A DNA stretch of 64,000 bases from Pontibaca salina (GCF_016307205.1 NZ_JAEIJD010000001.1:372001-436000); one strand, 5' to 3'. Positions 1 through 8,223 are shown, numbered from the stretch's first letter. Numbers and translations: made by a program. The notes: generated by a model from the letters alone, not told the origin.

Positions 1-597
1 GGGGTGCATTGGGCCTATTTCGCTGTCGTCATCGCAGCAGGTATCGGACTGGTGACCACCGTATTCCAAAGTCGCGGCACCGATTGGCAATTGCTCAAGA
101 ACTATCAGTTTCGCCGCATCGACACCTTTCTCGACCCGTCGACCGATCCGCTCGGCGCTGGGTATCACATCACCCAGTCGAAAATCGCGCTGGGATCTGG
201 CGGCTGGGCAGGTCGCGGTTTTATGCAGGGCACACAATCGCGGCTGAATTTTCTGCCAGAAAAGCATACCGACTTTATCTTTACCACACTGGCCGAGGAG
301 TTCGGTTTTGTCGGCGGATTGTCGTTGCTGGCGCTTTACACGCTGATCTTGGTGTTTTGCATCTCAACGGCTTTGGCCGCCCGCGACCGGTTTTCATCCT
401 TGGTCAGTCTCGGCATTGCGGTCACGGTCTTTCTGTTTTTCGGGGTCAACATGTCAATGGTCATGGGGCTGGCCCCGGTCGTGGGCGTACCCTTGCCAAT
501 GATCAGTTATGGGGGTTCGGCTATGCTGGTGTTGATGGCCGCCCTTGGTTTGGTACAAAGCGCCCATATCCACCGCCCCCGCAACAGGAGACGCTGA
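1..597 (+). CDS. rodA: Rod shape-determining protein RodA, C-terminal part (5' truncated by window edge)
   Basis: SEDS-family peptidoglycan polymerase of the cell-elongation machinery, an inner-membrane protein that polymerises lipid II together with a class B penicillin-binding protein. The reading frame is open from base 1, so the start lies outside the window; 198 residues are visible. They contain the last membrane helices and the family signature near the C-terminus, with NMSMVMGLAPVVGVPLP followed by ISYGGSAML. RodA is preferred over FtsW because of its compact end (HIHRPRNRRR), but that split rests on family knowledge and was not tested. The stop codon directly abuts the ATG of the next gene, which has an AGGAG ribosome site inside the rodA end, so the two are probably co-transcribed. 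Confidence 0.9.
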   Translation, partial: GVHWAYFAVVIAAGIGLVTTVFQSRGTDWQLLKNYQFRRIDTFLDPSTDPLGAGYHITQSKIALGSGGWAGRGFMQGTQSRLNFLPEKHTDFIFTTLAEEFGFVGGLSLLALYTLILVFCISTALAARDRFSSLVSLGIAVTVFLFFGVNMSMVMGLAPVVGVPLPMISYGGSAMLVLMAALGLVQSAHIHRPRNRRR

Positions 598-1527
598 ATG
601 CCGGTCAATATCCTTTTTGCCAGTTCCGCCGACTGGGCTGATTATCAGTTGCCGCTGCACACGGAGCTGGCGCAGACCGGTCTGGAATTCGATCTGCGCA
701 CCGATTTCCCCCCCGAAATGGTGGATTATATAGTCTATGCGCCCAACAGCCCGGTGCAGGATTTCACGCCCTATTCGCGGCTCAAGGCGGTGTTGAATAT
801 CTGGGCTGGGGTCGAGGATGTGGTGACCAATTCGACCCTGACCGTCCCGCTGACCCGCATGGTCGATCCGGGGTTGGAGCGCGGCATGGTTGAATGGGTC
901 ACCGGCCATACGCTGCGCCATCACCTTGGCATGGACGCGCATATCATCAACCCCGAGCATGAGTGGACCCCAGTCGCCCCGCCGTTGGCGCAGGACCGGC
1001 CGGTGACGATTCTGGGGCTTGGGGCGCTGGGGACCGCCTGTGCGCGCGCCCTATCCAGTTTGGGCTTTCCCGTCACCGGCTGGAGCCGCAGCGCGAAATC
1101 GCTTGAGGGCATTAATTGCACCCATGGCGAAGCCGGATTGGCCAAGGCGCTGGCGACGGCACAGATCGTGATTTTGCTGCTGCCCGCGACAGCGGCCACC
1201 GAAAATACGCTGAATGCGCAGACGCTTGCCTTGCTGCCGCGCGGCGCGGTCGTCTTGAATCCGGGGCGTGGCACGCTGATCGACGACACGGCCCTGCTTG
1301 ATGCGCTCGACAGCGGGCAAATCGGCCATGCCACGCTGGACACTTTCCGCACCGAACCACTGCCACGCGACCACCGTTATTGGAGTCATCCCCACGTGAC
1401 GGTGACTCCGCATATTGCCTCGGAAACCCGTCCCGCCAGTTCCAGCCATGTCATTGCCGAGAACATCCGCCGAAACGAAGCAGGCCTGCCTCTGTTGCAT
1501 ATTGTGGACCGCAGCGCCGGTTACTGA
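598..1527 (+). CDS. ghrA: Glyoxylate/hydroxypyruvate reductase A-like D-2-hydroxyacid dehydrogenase
   Basis: Cytoplasmic NAD(P)H-dependent reductase of 2-oxoacids such as glyoxylate and hydroxypyruvate. The 309-residue length fits the GhrA family. A nucleotide-binding Rossmann motif reads ILGLGALGTACARAL at about residue 138. The later segment LNPGRGTLIDD, then DTFRTEPLPRDHRYW and TPHIASETR, supplies the Arg, Glu and His expected of the catalytic site. The ATG follows the rodA stop without a gap and has AGGAG at 585-589. The substrate cannot be fixed from sequence; other members of this dehydrogenase family act on phenylpyruvate or related acids. Confidence 0.85.
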   Translation: MPVNILFASSADWADYQLPLHTELAQTGLEFDLRTDFPPEMVDYIVYAPNSPVQDFTPYSRLKAVLNIWAGVEDVVTNSTLTVPLTRMVDPGLERGMVEWVTGHTLRHHLGMDAHIINPEHEWTPVAPPLAQDRPVTILGLGALGTACARALSSLGFPVTGWSRSAKSLEGINCTHGEAGLAKALATAQIVILLLPATAATENTLNAQTLALLPRGAVVLNPGRGTLIDDTALLDALDSGQIGHATLDTFRTEPLPRDHRYWSHPHVTVTPHIASETRPASSSHVIAENIRRNEAGLPLLHIVDRSAGY

Positions 1528-1615
1528 ATCTCCGGCGATAATTCCCGCGCTGGCGCGCGCGAAACGCGGACCCGTGGGAACGCTTCTGCCATTGGCAGTG
1601 GCGGGCGGGACCGGA

Positions 1616-1876
1616 TCACATGCCCAGCGCTTCCTTATACATCTCAAGCACGGCTTCTTCTTCGGCGATATCGTCCTTGTCGCGCTTGCGGAGTCTGATC
1701 AGGGCGCGAACTGCCTTAACATCGTAACCGCGCCCTTTGCATTCCGCAAAGACCTCTTTGGTTTGGTCAGCGATGTCTTTTTTTTCAGCCTCAAGCCGCT
1801 CGATGCGCTCGACGAACTGGCGCAGTTCGCCCGCGCTTACCTTGTAGGAATCGGTTGCTTCTTCGTAATCTGTCAT
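1616..1876 (-). CDS. gapR: GapR-family (DUF2312/UPF0335) nucleoid-associated protein
   Basis: Small DNA-binding protein of 86 residues. In Caulobacter the family member GapR binds AT-rich, overtwisted DNA and supports replication and cell-cycle progression. Recognisable features are a long N-terminal coiled coil (RQFVERIERLEAEKKDIAD) and the downstream AECKGRGYDVKAVRALI segment with RKRDKDD, which match the family pattern. I chose the ATG at 1876 rather than the upstream in-frame start because GAGGAAAG lies just ahead of it and the resulting length fits the family. A damaged second copy lies just upstream on the same strand at 1965-2108. Confidence 0.85.
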   Translation of the reverse strand: MTDYEEATDSYKVSAGELRQFVERIERLEAEKKDIADQTKEVFAECKGRGYDVKAVRALIRLRKRDKDDIAEEEAVLEMYKEALGM

Positions 1877-1964
1877 GCTTTCCTCGATTTTAGTCTTCAG
1901 GACTGTTTTTTCCAAGAGAACACGCAATAGAACCGTGCTTCCGTCTAAGCTGTTGCCTGCTCAC

Positions 1965-2108
1965 TCACACAACAATCCGATAATCCTGTTTGAATCCACA
2001 CCCTTTGCTCTCCGCCGAGACCTCGTTTTCGTGATCGGCTATATCCTGCGTTCCCTGTTCCCGCCGCTCGACCTTTTCAATGGCTTCAATCGCCTGCGAA
2101 AGGCGCTC
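1965..2108 (-). pseudogene. Decayed second copy of gapR (DUF2312), C-terminal remnant
   Basis: This 47-codon open stretch has no start codon and is preceded in frame by TAA at 2109-2111. Its translation contains IEAIEKVERRE, then DIADHENEVSAESKGCGF. The intact gapR next door has IERLEAEKK, then DIADQTKEVFAECKGRGY at the matching place. The shared IAD...EV.AE.KG.G pattern is too specific for chance. The end is truncated compared with GapR: the RIRKRD-like tail is missing and replaced by KQDYRIVV. I read it as a tandem duplicate that lost its N-terminus and tail. Bases 2112-2314 upstream hold no convincing continuation. Confidence 0.6.
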
Positions 2109-2314
2109 TTAGACGGCGCGCCCTCTGTCGCAGAAACGCAATGCGCTTGCCCCGGCGCATCAGAGGCAGCGCGGCATGGCGTCGATATTGGGTCGCTCAT
2201 CGGTGAGACTCCGTCGGGCTTCGCAAATCGGGGTGAACTTGGGCAATACAACCCGCCCGCATCCTTCGCAAGATATGATCCCCCTTGATCCGACAGTCGC
2301 TTGCGCTTATCCGG

Positions 2315-2500
2315 GATTCGCTTTGGTTCGGCGGGGTGACTCGTCGTTAAAGGGAACGTGGTGCGACCGATATGGTCAAAACCATGACTGCCCCCGCAAC
2401 TGTAGGCGGAGAGCGTGAACAGAGGATGCCACTGGCCCGATGGGCTGGGAAGGTCTGTTCCACGCGACGACCCGCAAGTCAGGAGACCTGCCAAAGCGAT
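2315..2500 (+). promoter_or_regulatory. Cobalamin (AdoCbl) riboswitch
   Basis: All hallmark blocks of the cobalamin riboswitch are present in order: AAAGGGAA at 2349-2356 followed by CGTGGTGCGA, the TGCCCCCGCAACTGTA core at 2389-2404, GCCACTGG at 2428-2435, TGGGAAGG at 2446-2453, and the B12 box AGTCAGGAGACCTGCC at 2477-2492. It precedes the cobalamin uptake operon starting with btuB. Expected behaviour is repression of the operon when adenosylcobalamin is plentiful. The outer boundaries are approximate because the closing P1 stem was judged by eye. Confidence 0.96.
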
Positions 2501-2585
2501 CACCTTCATGTGGCGCGAGGGGCGTCATATGGGCGGCATGTTCCGCAATGGTGACACACTCACCGTTTGCGCAGGCGCCGCCTTG

Positions 2586-2630
2586 GCCCTTCCAGACACC
2601 ACACAAACAATCAAAGGTCCGGGGAAGGGC
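2586..2630 (+). promoter_or_regulatory. Hairpin able to mask the btuB ribosome-binding site
   Basis: GCCCTTCC at 2586-2593 is perfectly complementary to GGAAGGGC at 2623-2630. The right arm contains the purine-rich AAGGG just six bases before the btuB ATG at 2637. There is no U-rich tract after it, so it looks like a translational sequestering hairpin rather than a terminator. It lies about 90 bases after the riboswitch B12 box and is the likely expression platform. The alternative pairing that would free the site was not worked out. Confidence 0.5.
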
Positions 2631-2636
2631 TTTGAC

Positions 2637-4505
2637 ATGAAAAGATTACTCGCAACCACATTGGCACTTGGCGCGGCACCAGCTGCGGCGCAGCAATATT
2701 TCGACCTCGGCACGATGGTGCTGTCGGCGACGGCTGAGCCGACGCAGGCCACGCGCACCGGACAGAGCATCGAAGTTCTGGAAGGCGACGATCTCGACCG
2801 CGCGGGAAACCTAGGCCTGTTGTCGCAACTCGATTATCTGCCCGGTGTCTCAATCTCGCAAAACGGTCCCGTCGGGGCCGAAGGCAGCTTGCGTATCCGC
2901 GGTAACGAAAGTCGATACATCCCCGTCTACATCGACGGCATCCTCGCCACCGATCCATCTGACACCAGCGGCGGCTTTAGCGATTTCGGTGGACTGATCA
3001 CGGGCGGGGTCTCACGTATCGAAGTGCTGAAAGGCAGCCAGTCGGCGCTTTATGGCGGCTCTGCGGTTGCTGGGGTGGTAAACATTTCGACTTTGCCAAC
3101 AAGCGAAGGACCCGACGGCATCAGCCAGTCCGCCGAGGTGGCAGCAGGCTCCTATGGCAGTTTCGCGACAAATTATGACATAATCCATCGTACTGAACGA
3201 TCTACAGTCAGTTTTGGCTTAGCTCATGCTCGCTCCGACGGGTTTTCGGCGGCAGATGAGAACGACGGCAGCACCGAGGCCGATGGGTTTCGCCGGACGC
3301 GGTTAAGTTTCGGGATCGAACATCACCTGACCGATACTGCTTCTATCGGCTTAAATGGCTTTGTCGAGGATGGGCGCACCGAGTTTGATGAGTATGGAAA
3401 TACTCCACAGGACGGCACCCCGGATGAAATCGCCACGAGTAATGCGGTCGGGTTGCGGGCCTACGGCCGCTTTGAAGCTGGCAATGTCAAACACGACATG
3501 TCGGTACAGCATTATCAAGTCAAACGAACCGTCGACTCTCCGACAACAACCGGCAACGCCAAGCCCTACAGCAGCCGGTTCGAAGCGAACCGATTGAGAT
3601 TTGAATACCGTGCGACAGGCAACCTGAGTGACACAATACGGTTGACAGGTGGTATGGATCATCAGCGTGAAACTGCCAACTATGCCAACCTGACGAGCGG
3701 GTCAGAAAAGATCGAAACAACCGGCGCTTTCGTCGAGGCCGTCTATACACCCAATGATGATCTAGATCTGATCGCGACGGTTCGCCTGGACGATCATTCT
3801 AGCTTTGGCAGCGAAACGACGGGACGACTGGCATTTTCCTGGCGGCCCTTGGAAGGGACGGTTTTGCGCGGCGCTGTCGCAACGGGTTATCGCCCGCCAG
3901 CGATAGACGAGCTTTATGGTCAGTACCCCGGTAACTTTCCATTCATTGGCAATCCCGACCTGACGCCTGAAACAAGCCGGTCCTTCGAACTGGGTATTGA
4001 TCAGCATTTCAACGATGTCGCGTGGATCGCGGCAACAATATTCCGTACCGAGATTGATGATCTCATCGCTTATAAACCCGGCACCCCTGCAACGCTTGAA
4101 AATACAAAGGGCGAATCGACCCGGCAAGGAGTTGAATTTGACGGGGCATGGTCCGTTGCGAAGGGCTGGACGCTGTTCGGCAACTACACCTATACGGATG
4201 CAGAAAAAGCCGATGGCAACCAGCTCGACCGCGTGCCGGAACATGACCTGTTGCTTGGCGTTTCGGCCGAACTTGCGCCCCGCCTGAGCGGTCAAATCAT
4301 GCTAAACCATGTAGCCAATCGGGTGGATCAGGGCACCCCCATGCCTGACTACACCCTCGTCAATGCCGGGCTGACCTATGATCTGAGCGAGGCATCGCAG
4401 GTCTATCTGCGCATCGATAACCTCACCGACGAGCAATACCAGACCGCCAAAGGCTATGGCACGTCCGACCGGGCGTTCTATGTTGGTGTCCGTGCCGATT
4501 TCTAG
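2637..4505 (+). CDS. btuB: TonB-dependent outer-membrane cobalamin receptor BtuB
   Basis: Outer-membrane 22-strand barrel importing cobamides with TonB energy; 622 residues. The N-terminus MKRLLATTLALGAAPAAAQ is a signal peptide. Near its processed end MVLSATAEP resembles a TonB box. The plug domain follows, with QNGPVGAEGSLRIRG and LKGSQSALYGGSAVAGVVNI. The chain ends with YVGVRADF, the terminal phenylalanine typical of barrels. The ATG at 2637 is chosen because it starts the signal peptide and has AAGGG upstream; the longer frame runs through the riboswitch. The riboswitch and the btuFCD genes behind it make cobalamin the likely ligand. Parts of the barrel region are visibly richer in A/T than neighbouring genes. 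Confidence 0.88.
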   Translation: MKRLLATTLALGAAPAAAQQYFDLGTMVLSATAEPTQATRTGQSIEVLEGDDLDRAGNLGLLSQLDYLPGVSISQNGPVGAEGSLRIRGNESRYIPVYIDGILATDPSDTSGGFSDFGGLITGGVSRIEVLKGSQSALYGGSAVAGVVNISTLPTSEGPDGISQSAEVAAGSYGSFATNYDIIHRTERSTVSFGLAHARSDGFSAADENDGSTEADGFRRTRLSFGIEHHLTDTASIGLNGFVEDGRTEFDEYGNTPQDGTPDEIATSNAVGLRAYGRFEAGNVKHDMSVQHYQVKRTVDSPTTTGNAKPYSSRFEANRLRFEYRATGNLSDTIRLTGGMDHQRETANYANLTSGSEKIETTGAFVEAVYTPNDDLDLIATVRLDDHSSFGSETTGRLAFSWRPLEGTVLRGAVATGYRPPAIDELYGQYPGNFPFIGNPDLTPETSRSFELGIDQHFNDVAWIAATIFRTEIDDLIAYKPGTPATLENTKGESTRQGVEFDGAWSVAKGWTLFGNYTYTDAEKADGNQLDRVPEHDLLLGVSAELAPRLSGQIMLNHVANRVDQGTPMPDYTLVNAGLTYDLSEASQVYLRIDNLTDEQYQTAKGYGTSDRAFYVGVRADF

Positions 4506-5328
4506 AACACTCGCCACTTTCGCCGTGGCATTGATAACCGCCACGGCGGCTTTGGCCGATGCGCCCGCGCGGGTCGTGTCGGTCAATCTCTGCACCGATC
4601 AACTGGCGCTGATGCTGGCCGCTCCGGGGCAATTGGTATCGGTGTCGCGGCTGGCGCATGATCCGGGCAGTTCCGTCATGGTCGAGGCCGCGAAGGCCTT
4701 GCCGACCAACGGATCGCGCGCCGAAGAGGTCTATCTGCTGCAACCCGATCTGGTGCTGGCCGGCACCTTCACCGACCCCGCCACCGTGCAGATGCTGCGC
4801 AAGCTCGGCATAAAGGTCGCGCTTTTTGCCCCCGCGACGGCGCTTTCAGATGTACCCGATCGGCTGGCACAGATGGGGGCGGCGCTGGGGCGGCAGCAGG
4901 CGGCCACCCGCCTGACCGCCGATTTCGATGCCGCGCTGGCCGGGCTGGACGATGCCCAGACTGCCCGCCCGCGCGCCGCGATCTATTACGCCAACGGCTA
5001 CAGTTCGGGCGGGCGCACACTGGCCGGGGACATCTTGCGCGCGGCCGGTTTCGACAATGTCGCGGATGATGCGGGTCTTGACCATGGCGGCACCCTGCCG
5101 CTGGAACAACTGGTGCTGCTGGCCCCCGACTTGATCGTGACCGGGCGCGACTATCCCGGTCAGGCCCGCGCCGAGGACGTGCTGGCCCACCCGGCCCTGC
5201 GCGCATTGCCCGATACCGCAATGGCGGGCCAATTGACCGATCAGGACTGGATCTGCGGCACCCCTGCCGTGCTGGACGCGGTGCGCGAAATGCGCGCGCT
5301 GCGCCTGCGGCTGGAGCACGCGGGATGA
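4480..5328 (+). CDS. btuF: Periplasmic cobalamin-binding protein of the BtuFCD ABC transporter
   Basis: Type III periplasmic binding protein delivering cobamides to BtuCD; 282 residues from the ATG at 4480. That start gives a signal peptide (MLVSVPISRTLATFAVALI, then TATAALADA), although it overlaps the end of btuB by 26 bases. The mature part begins PARVVSVNLCTDQLALML, typical of BtuF/FepB-like proteins, and carries EEVYLLQPDLVL and LVLLAPDLIV segments. The 3' end overlaps btuC by four bases (ATGA), indicating translational coupling. Iron-siderophore proteins share this fold, so the cobalamin assignment depends on the riboswitch and cbiZ in the same operon. Confidence 0.85.
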   Translation: MLVSVPISRTLATFAVALITATAALADAPARVVSVNLCTDQLALMLAAPGQLVSVSRLAHDPGSSVMVEAAKALPTNGSRAEEVYLLQPDLVLAGTFTDPATVQMLRKLGIKVALFAPATALSDVPDRLAQMGAALGRQQAATRLTADFDAALAGLDDAQTARPRAAIYYANGYSSGGRTLAGDILRAAGFDNVADDAGLDHGGTLPLEQLVLLAPDLIVTGRDYPGQARAEDVLAHPALRALPDTAMAGQLTDQDWICGTPAVLDAVREMRALRLRLEHAG

Positions 5329-6305
5329 GGCTGGCGGCGCTGCTTCTCGTGCTGGTCGCAGCTTTGTTTGCAGCGTCGCTGCTCAGCGGCCCACTGCCGG
5401 TGTCAGCTTGGCAAGCACTGGCCGCGCTGGCGGGCGATGATGGCACCCCGCTTTCCGTGGTGATGCGCGAAATCCGCCTGCCGCGCGCGCTGCTGGCGGT
5501 GATGATCGGTGCCTCGCTGGGCCTGTCCGGCGCGGCAATGCAGGGCTATTTGCGCAACCCGCTGGCCGAGCCGGGGCTGATCGGCGTGTCGGGGGCCGCC
5601 GCTTTGGGCGCAGTGCTGGCGTTGCAGACCGGGCTGGCGGCGGCCTTTGCACTGGCGCTCCCCCTCTCGGCGCTGGGGATGGCGGTGCTGGCGGTGCTGC
5701 TGATCCTGATGCTGGCCGGACCGCGCGGTGCATCAATCACGCTGATCCTTGCAGGCATCGCGATCTCGGCGCTGGCCGGGGCGCTGACCTCGCTGGTGCT
5801 GAACCTTTCGCCCAATCCATTCGCCGCCGCTGATATCGTATTCTGGATGATGGGCTCGCTGGCCGACCGCTCATTCACCCATATCTGGCTGGCGCTGCCC
5901 TTCATGCTGGTTGGCTGGGCATTGCTGGCCGGGCTGGGCCGCAGTCTTGATGCGCTGACCTTGGGCGAGGACGCGGCACAGGCGATGGGCGTACGCTTGC
6001 CCCGCTTGCGTCTGGCGCTGATCCTTGGCACCGCCGCCAGCGTCGGGGCGGCCACCGCCGTCGCCGGGGCGATCGGGTTCGTCGGGCTGGTGGTACCGCA
6101 CCTGCTGCGCCCCTTTGTCGGGGGCCGCCCCTCGGCGCTGCTCTGGGCCTCGGCGCTGGGCGGGGCGGCAATGGTGCTGGCCGCAGATATCGCCGTGCGC
6201 GAGGTCTTCCCAACCCGTGATCTGAAACTGGGCGTTCTGATGGCGCTGGTCGGCGCGCCGCTGTTCCTGCATTTGATATACAAGACGCGGAAGGAACTGC
6301 CATGA
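5325..6305 (+). CDS. btuC: Cobalamin ABC transporter permease BtuC (FecCD family)
   Basis: Inner-membrane permease of 326 residues with roughly ten hydrophobic helices. Family signatures are visible: LPRALLAVMIGASLGLSGA followed by MQGYLRNPLAEPGLIGVS near residues 48-85, and a later block AIGFVGLVVPHLLRPFVG that forms the contact with the ATPase. It overlaps btuF upstream and btuD downstream, both through ATGA. FecCD-type iron permeases are the main alternative; the operon context points to cobamides. Confidence 0.88.
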   Translation: MRLAALLLVLVAALFAASLLSGPLPVSAWQALAALAGDDGTPLSVVMREIRLPRALLAVMIGASLGLSGAAMQGYLRNPLAEPGLIGVSGAAALGAVLALQTGLAAAFALALPLSALGMAVLAVLLILMLAGPRGASITLILAGIAISALAGALTSLVLNLSPNPFAAADIVFWMMGSLADRSFTHIWLALPFMLVGWALLAGLGRSLDALTLGEDAAQAMGVRLPRLRLALILGTAASVGAATAVAGAIGFVGLVVPHLLRPFVGGRPSALLWASALGGAAMVLAADIAVREVFPTRDLKLGVLMALVGAPLFLHLIYKTRKELP

Positions 6306-7060
6306 CCCTGCTATCTCTGTCGGATCTGACCGTTTTTCGCAACGACTGTCCGATTGTCGATGGCGTCACCGTGCGCGTTTTGCCCGGCGAATGCGTGGGC
6401 CTGATCGGACCCAACGGTGCGGGCAAAACGACATTGCTGCGCGCCGCACTGGGTCTGCTGGAGGCGCGCGGCTACTCTTCGCTGGCCGCCCTGCCCGCCA
6501 GTGAGCGCGCCCGCGCCGTCGCGTGGATGCCGCAAGCGCGCGAGATCGCTTGGCCGGTCAGCGTCGAGGCGGTAATCGCGTTGGGCCGCATCCCGCACCT
6601 GCCACGCGGGGCCCGTCTGCGCGATGCCGACCGCGCCGCCGTCGATGCCGCCATCGCGCATATGGAGCTTGAGCCGATGCGCCACCGCACCGCTACCCAC
6701 CTGTCAGGCGGCGAACAGGCGCGTGTGCTGATCGCGCGTGCGTTGGCGCAGGAAACCCCACTATTGCTGGCCGATGAGCCGATTGCCGGGCTCGACCCGG
6801 CGCATCAAATCGCAACGATGCAGGTGTTTGCCGGTCTGGCACGCGCCGGGCGCTCGGTGATCGTATCGCTGCACGATCTGGCGCAAGCGGCCCGCCATTG
6901 CACGCGGCTGTTAATGCTGGATCGCGGGCAACTGGTGGCCGATGGCCCGCCGGCACAGGTGCTGACAGCCGATAACGTGGCCCGCGTGTTCGGCGTCACT
7001 GCGTTTTATCGCGATACACCGCAGGGCGTGGTGTTCCAGCCGATGGAACTGACCAAATGA
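6302..7060 (+). CDS. btuD: Cobalamin ABC transporter ATP-binding protein BtuD
   Basis: ATPase driving BtuC; 252 residues. The Walker A motif is GPNGAGKTTLL near residue 37. The ABC signature LSGGEQARVLIARAL and the Walker B/D-loop region LLLADEPIAGLDP follow at about residues 135-165, with the switch histidine in IVSLHDLAQ. The gene is translationally coupled to btuC before it and cbiZ after it through ATGA overlaps. It belongs to the FepC/BtuD subgroup, so specificity again comes from context. Confidence 0.88.
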   Translation: MTLLSLSDLTVFRNDCPIVDGVTVRVLPGECVGLIGPNGAGKTTLLRAALGLLEARGYSSLAALPASERARAVAWMPQAREIAWPVSVEAVIALGRIPHLPRGARLRDADRAAVDAAIAHMELEPMRHRTATHLSGGEQARVLIARALAQETPLLLADEPIAGLDPAHQIATMQVFAGLARAGRSVIVSLHDLAQAARHCTRLLMLDRGQLVADGPPAQVLTADNVARVFGVTAFYRDTPQGVVFQPMELTK

Positions 7061-7713
7061 GCATCCGCCTGCACAGGCCCTGGCTGACATTCGACCTGGG
7101 CACACCGCATCGGGTGCTCAGTTGGGCGGTGGTTAATCCCGGCCTCGTCACTGCCCGCCATATCCTCTGGCGCGAGGTGCGCAACGCCGATCTGCCGCAA
7201 GGCTTTGACGCGGTGGACTGGCTGGGCCAAGAGGTTCGCACCCTTGGCGATGAATCCGCCGTGGCGATGCTGACCTCGCGCCATTTGGATGCGTTTGAGA
7301 CTTCTTCGGCAACAGTCGAAGATATCACCGCGCGCTGCGTCGCGACCGTCGGGCTGTCTAATGCTGAACGCATCGGCACCCGGCTTGACCGGCACGGCAC
7401 CGACTGGGGTACGATCAACATTGCGGTGCAACTCTCTTGCCCCCTGAGTGCCCCGGCCCTGATCGAAGCGCTGTCGATCGCCACCGAAGCGCGCACCGCC
7501 GCCATTATCGACAGTGGCCACAGCCTACCCGACGGTCTAGCCACTGGCACCGGCACCGACTGCATCGCCATCGCCGCACCACCGGGCGAAGGGGCCTATG
7601 CCGGACTGCACACGCCGCAAGGCGAGGCGCTGGGCCGCGCCACATACGACGCGGTGCGGGCAGGCGCGCAGGTGTGGATGGAGACAATTCGCCAATCTGC
7701 GGGCCGTCCCTGA
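7057..7713 (+). CDS. cbiZ: Adenosylcobinamide amidohydrolase CbiZ
   Basis: Cytoplasmic amidase of 218 residues that cleaves the aminopropanol arm of adenosylcobinamide to give adenosylcobyric acid. In Rhodobacter sphaeroides CbiZ also opens pseudocobalamin so that incomplete or foreign cobamides can be remodelled. Family motifs visible are SSATVEDITARCVATVGLSN, TINIAVQLSCPLS and the C-terminal GLATGTGTDCIAIAAP. It is the last gene of the riboswitch-controlled uptake operon, coupled to btuD by an ATGA overlap. Its place there implies that imported corrinoids are remodelled after entry. Confidence 0.88.
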   Translation: MSIRLHRPWLTFDLGTPHRVLSWAVVNPGLVTARHILWREVRNADLPQGFDAVDWLGQEVRTLGDESAVAMLTSRHLDAFETSSATVEDITARCVATVGLSNAERIGTRLDRHGTDWGTINIAVQLSCPLSAPALIEALSIATEARTAAIIDSGHSLPDGLATGTGTDCIAIAAPPGEGAYAGLHTPQGEALGRATYDAVRAGAQVWMETIRQSAGRP

Positions 7714-7788
7714 CCCGGTGCGGCGATCTTGTGCCGCGCGCCACCTTGCGATAGGCGCAGCATATCTGACAGAAGAACGGGAAACACC

Positions 7789-8007
7789 ATGTTCGAGATC
7801 ATGATATGGGCCGGCGCAGCGATTTCCCTGATCGGGCTGGCCGGGCTGATCTGGAGTATCATGCGCGTTGTCCGCGCCCGACGCGAGCAGTTATCGGATG
7901 ATGAGCTGCGCTCCATCCTGCAAACGGTACTGCCGCTGAATATCGGCGCGCTGTTTTTATCGGTCATCGGGCTGATGCTGGTCGTGGTTGGCGTGATGCT
8001 GGGCTAA
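7789..8007 (+). CDS. Small two-helix membrane protein of unknown function
   Basis: A 72-residue protein with two hydrophobic stretches, about residues 3-24 (MIWAGAAISLIGLAGLIWSI) and 48-71, joined by a charged loop with RARREQLSDDELRSIL. The ATG at 7789 follows GAACGGGAAAC. Codon third positions are GC-rich like neighbouring genes. I do not recognise a named family. It ends exactly where the convergent gene at 8008 ends. Confidence 0.65.
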   Translation: MFEIMIWAGAAISLIGLAGLIWSIMRVVRARREQLSDDELRSILQTVLPLNIGALFLSVIGLMLVVVGVMLG

Positions 8008-8223
8008 TCAAACCGGCATGTTGTCGAACCGGGCTTCGATGGCCTCGTCCGTCAGGTTTTCATCGAGATTGCTCAGACGCGTCGGCACCCGTGCGCCCTC
8101 GGCCCGCAGCCGCGCCAGCACCTTGCTGAATTCCGGCTGAAAACGAAGCCGCTCAGGATAGTCTGATTGCGCGATTCGGCTTTCCAGATTATCCGCACGT
8201 CTTTCGAGATCAGAAATCGGCAT
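8008..8223 (-). CDS. Short conserved hypothetical protein, charged, probably helical
   Basis: A 71-residue soluble protein beginning MPISDLERRADNLESRIA, which looks like an N-terminal coiled coil. The ATG at 8223 is preceded on its strand by a run of six G bases, a good ribosome site; the upstream in-frame ATG lacks one. There are no cysteines, signal peptide or membrane segment. No function can be assigned. It converges on the small membrane protein upstream. Confidence 0.6.
   Translation of the reverse strand: MPISDLERRADNLESRIAQSDYPERLRFQPEFSKVLARLRAEGARVPTRLSNLDENLTDEAIEARFDNMPV

Noticed and set aside
1616-2288. Plus-strand frames opposite gapR and its remnant (1415-1930, 1875-2288)
   Set aside because: They have no ribosome site or family resemblance and run antisense to a recognisable gene.
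2039-2509. A 156-codon minus-strand frame across the btuB leader
   Set aside because: It runs antisense through the cobalamin riboswitch and the translation resembles nothing; the structured RNA on the plus strand explains the sequence.
5546-6283. A long minus-strand frame opposite btuC
   Set aside because: It is the Ser/Ala/Pro-rich shadow of GC-rich membrane-protein codons; btuC on the plus strand has clear family motifs and coupled neighbours.
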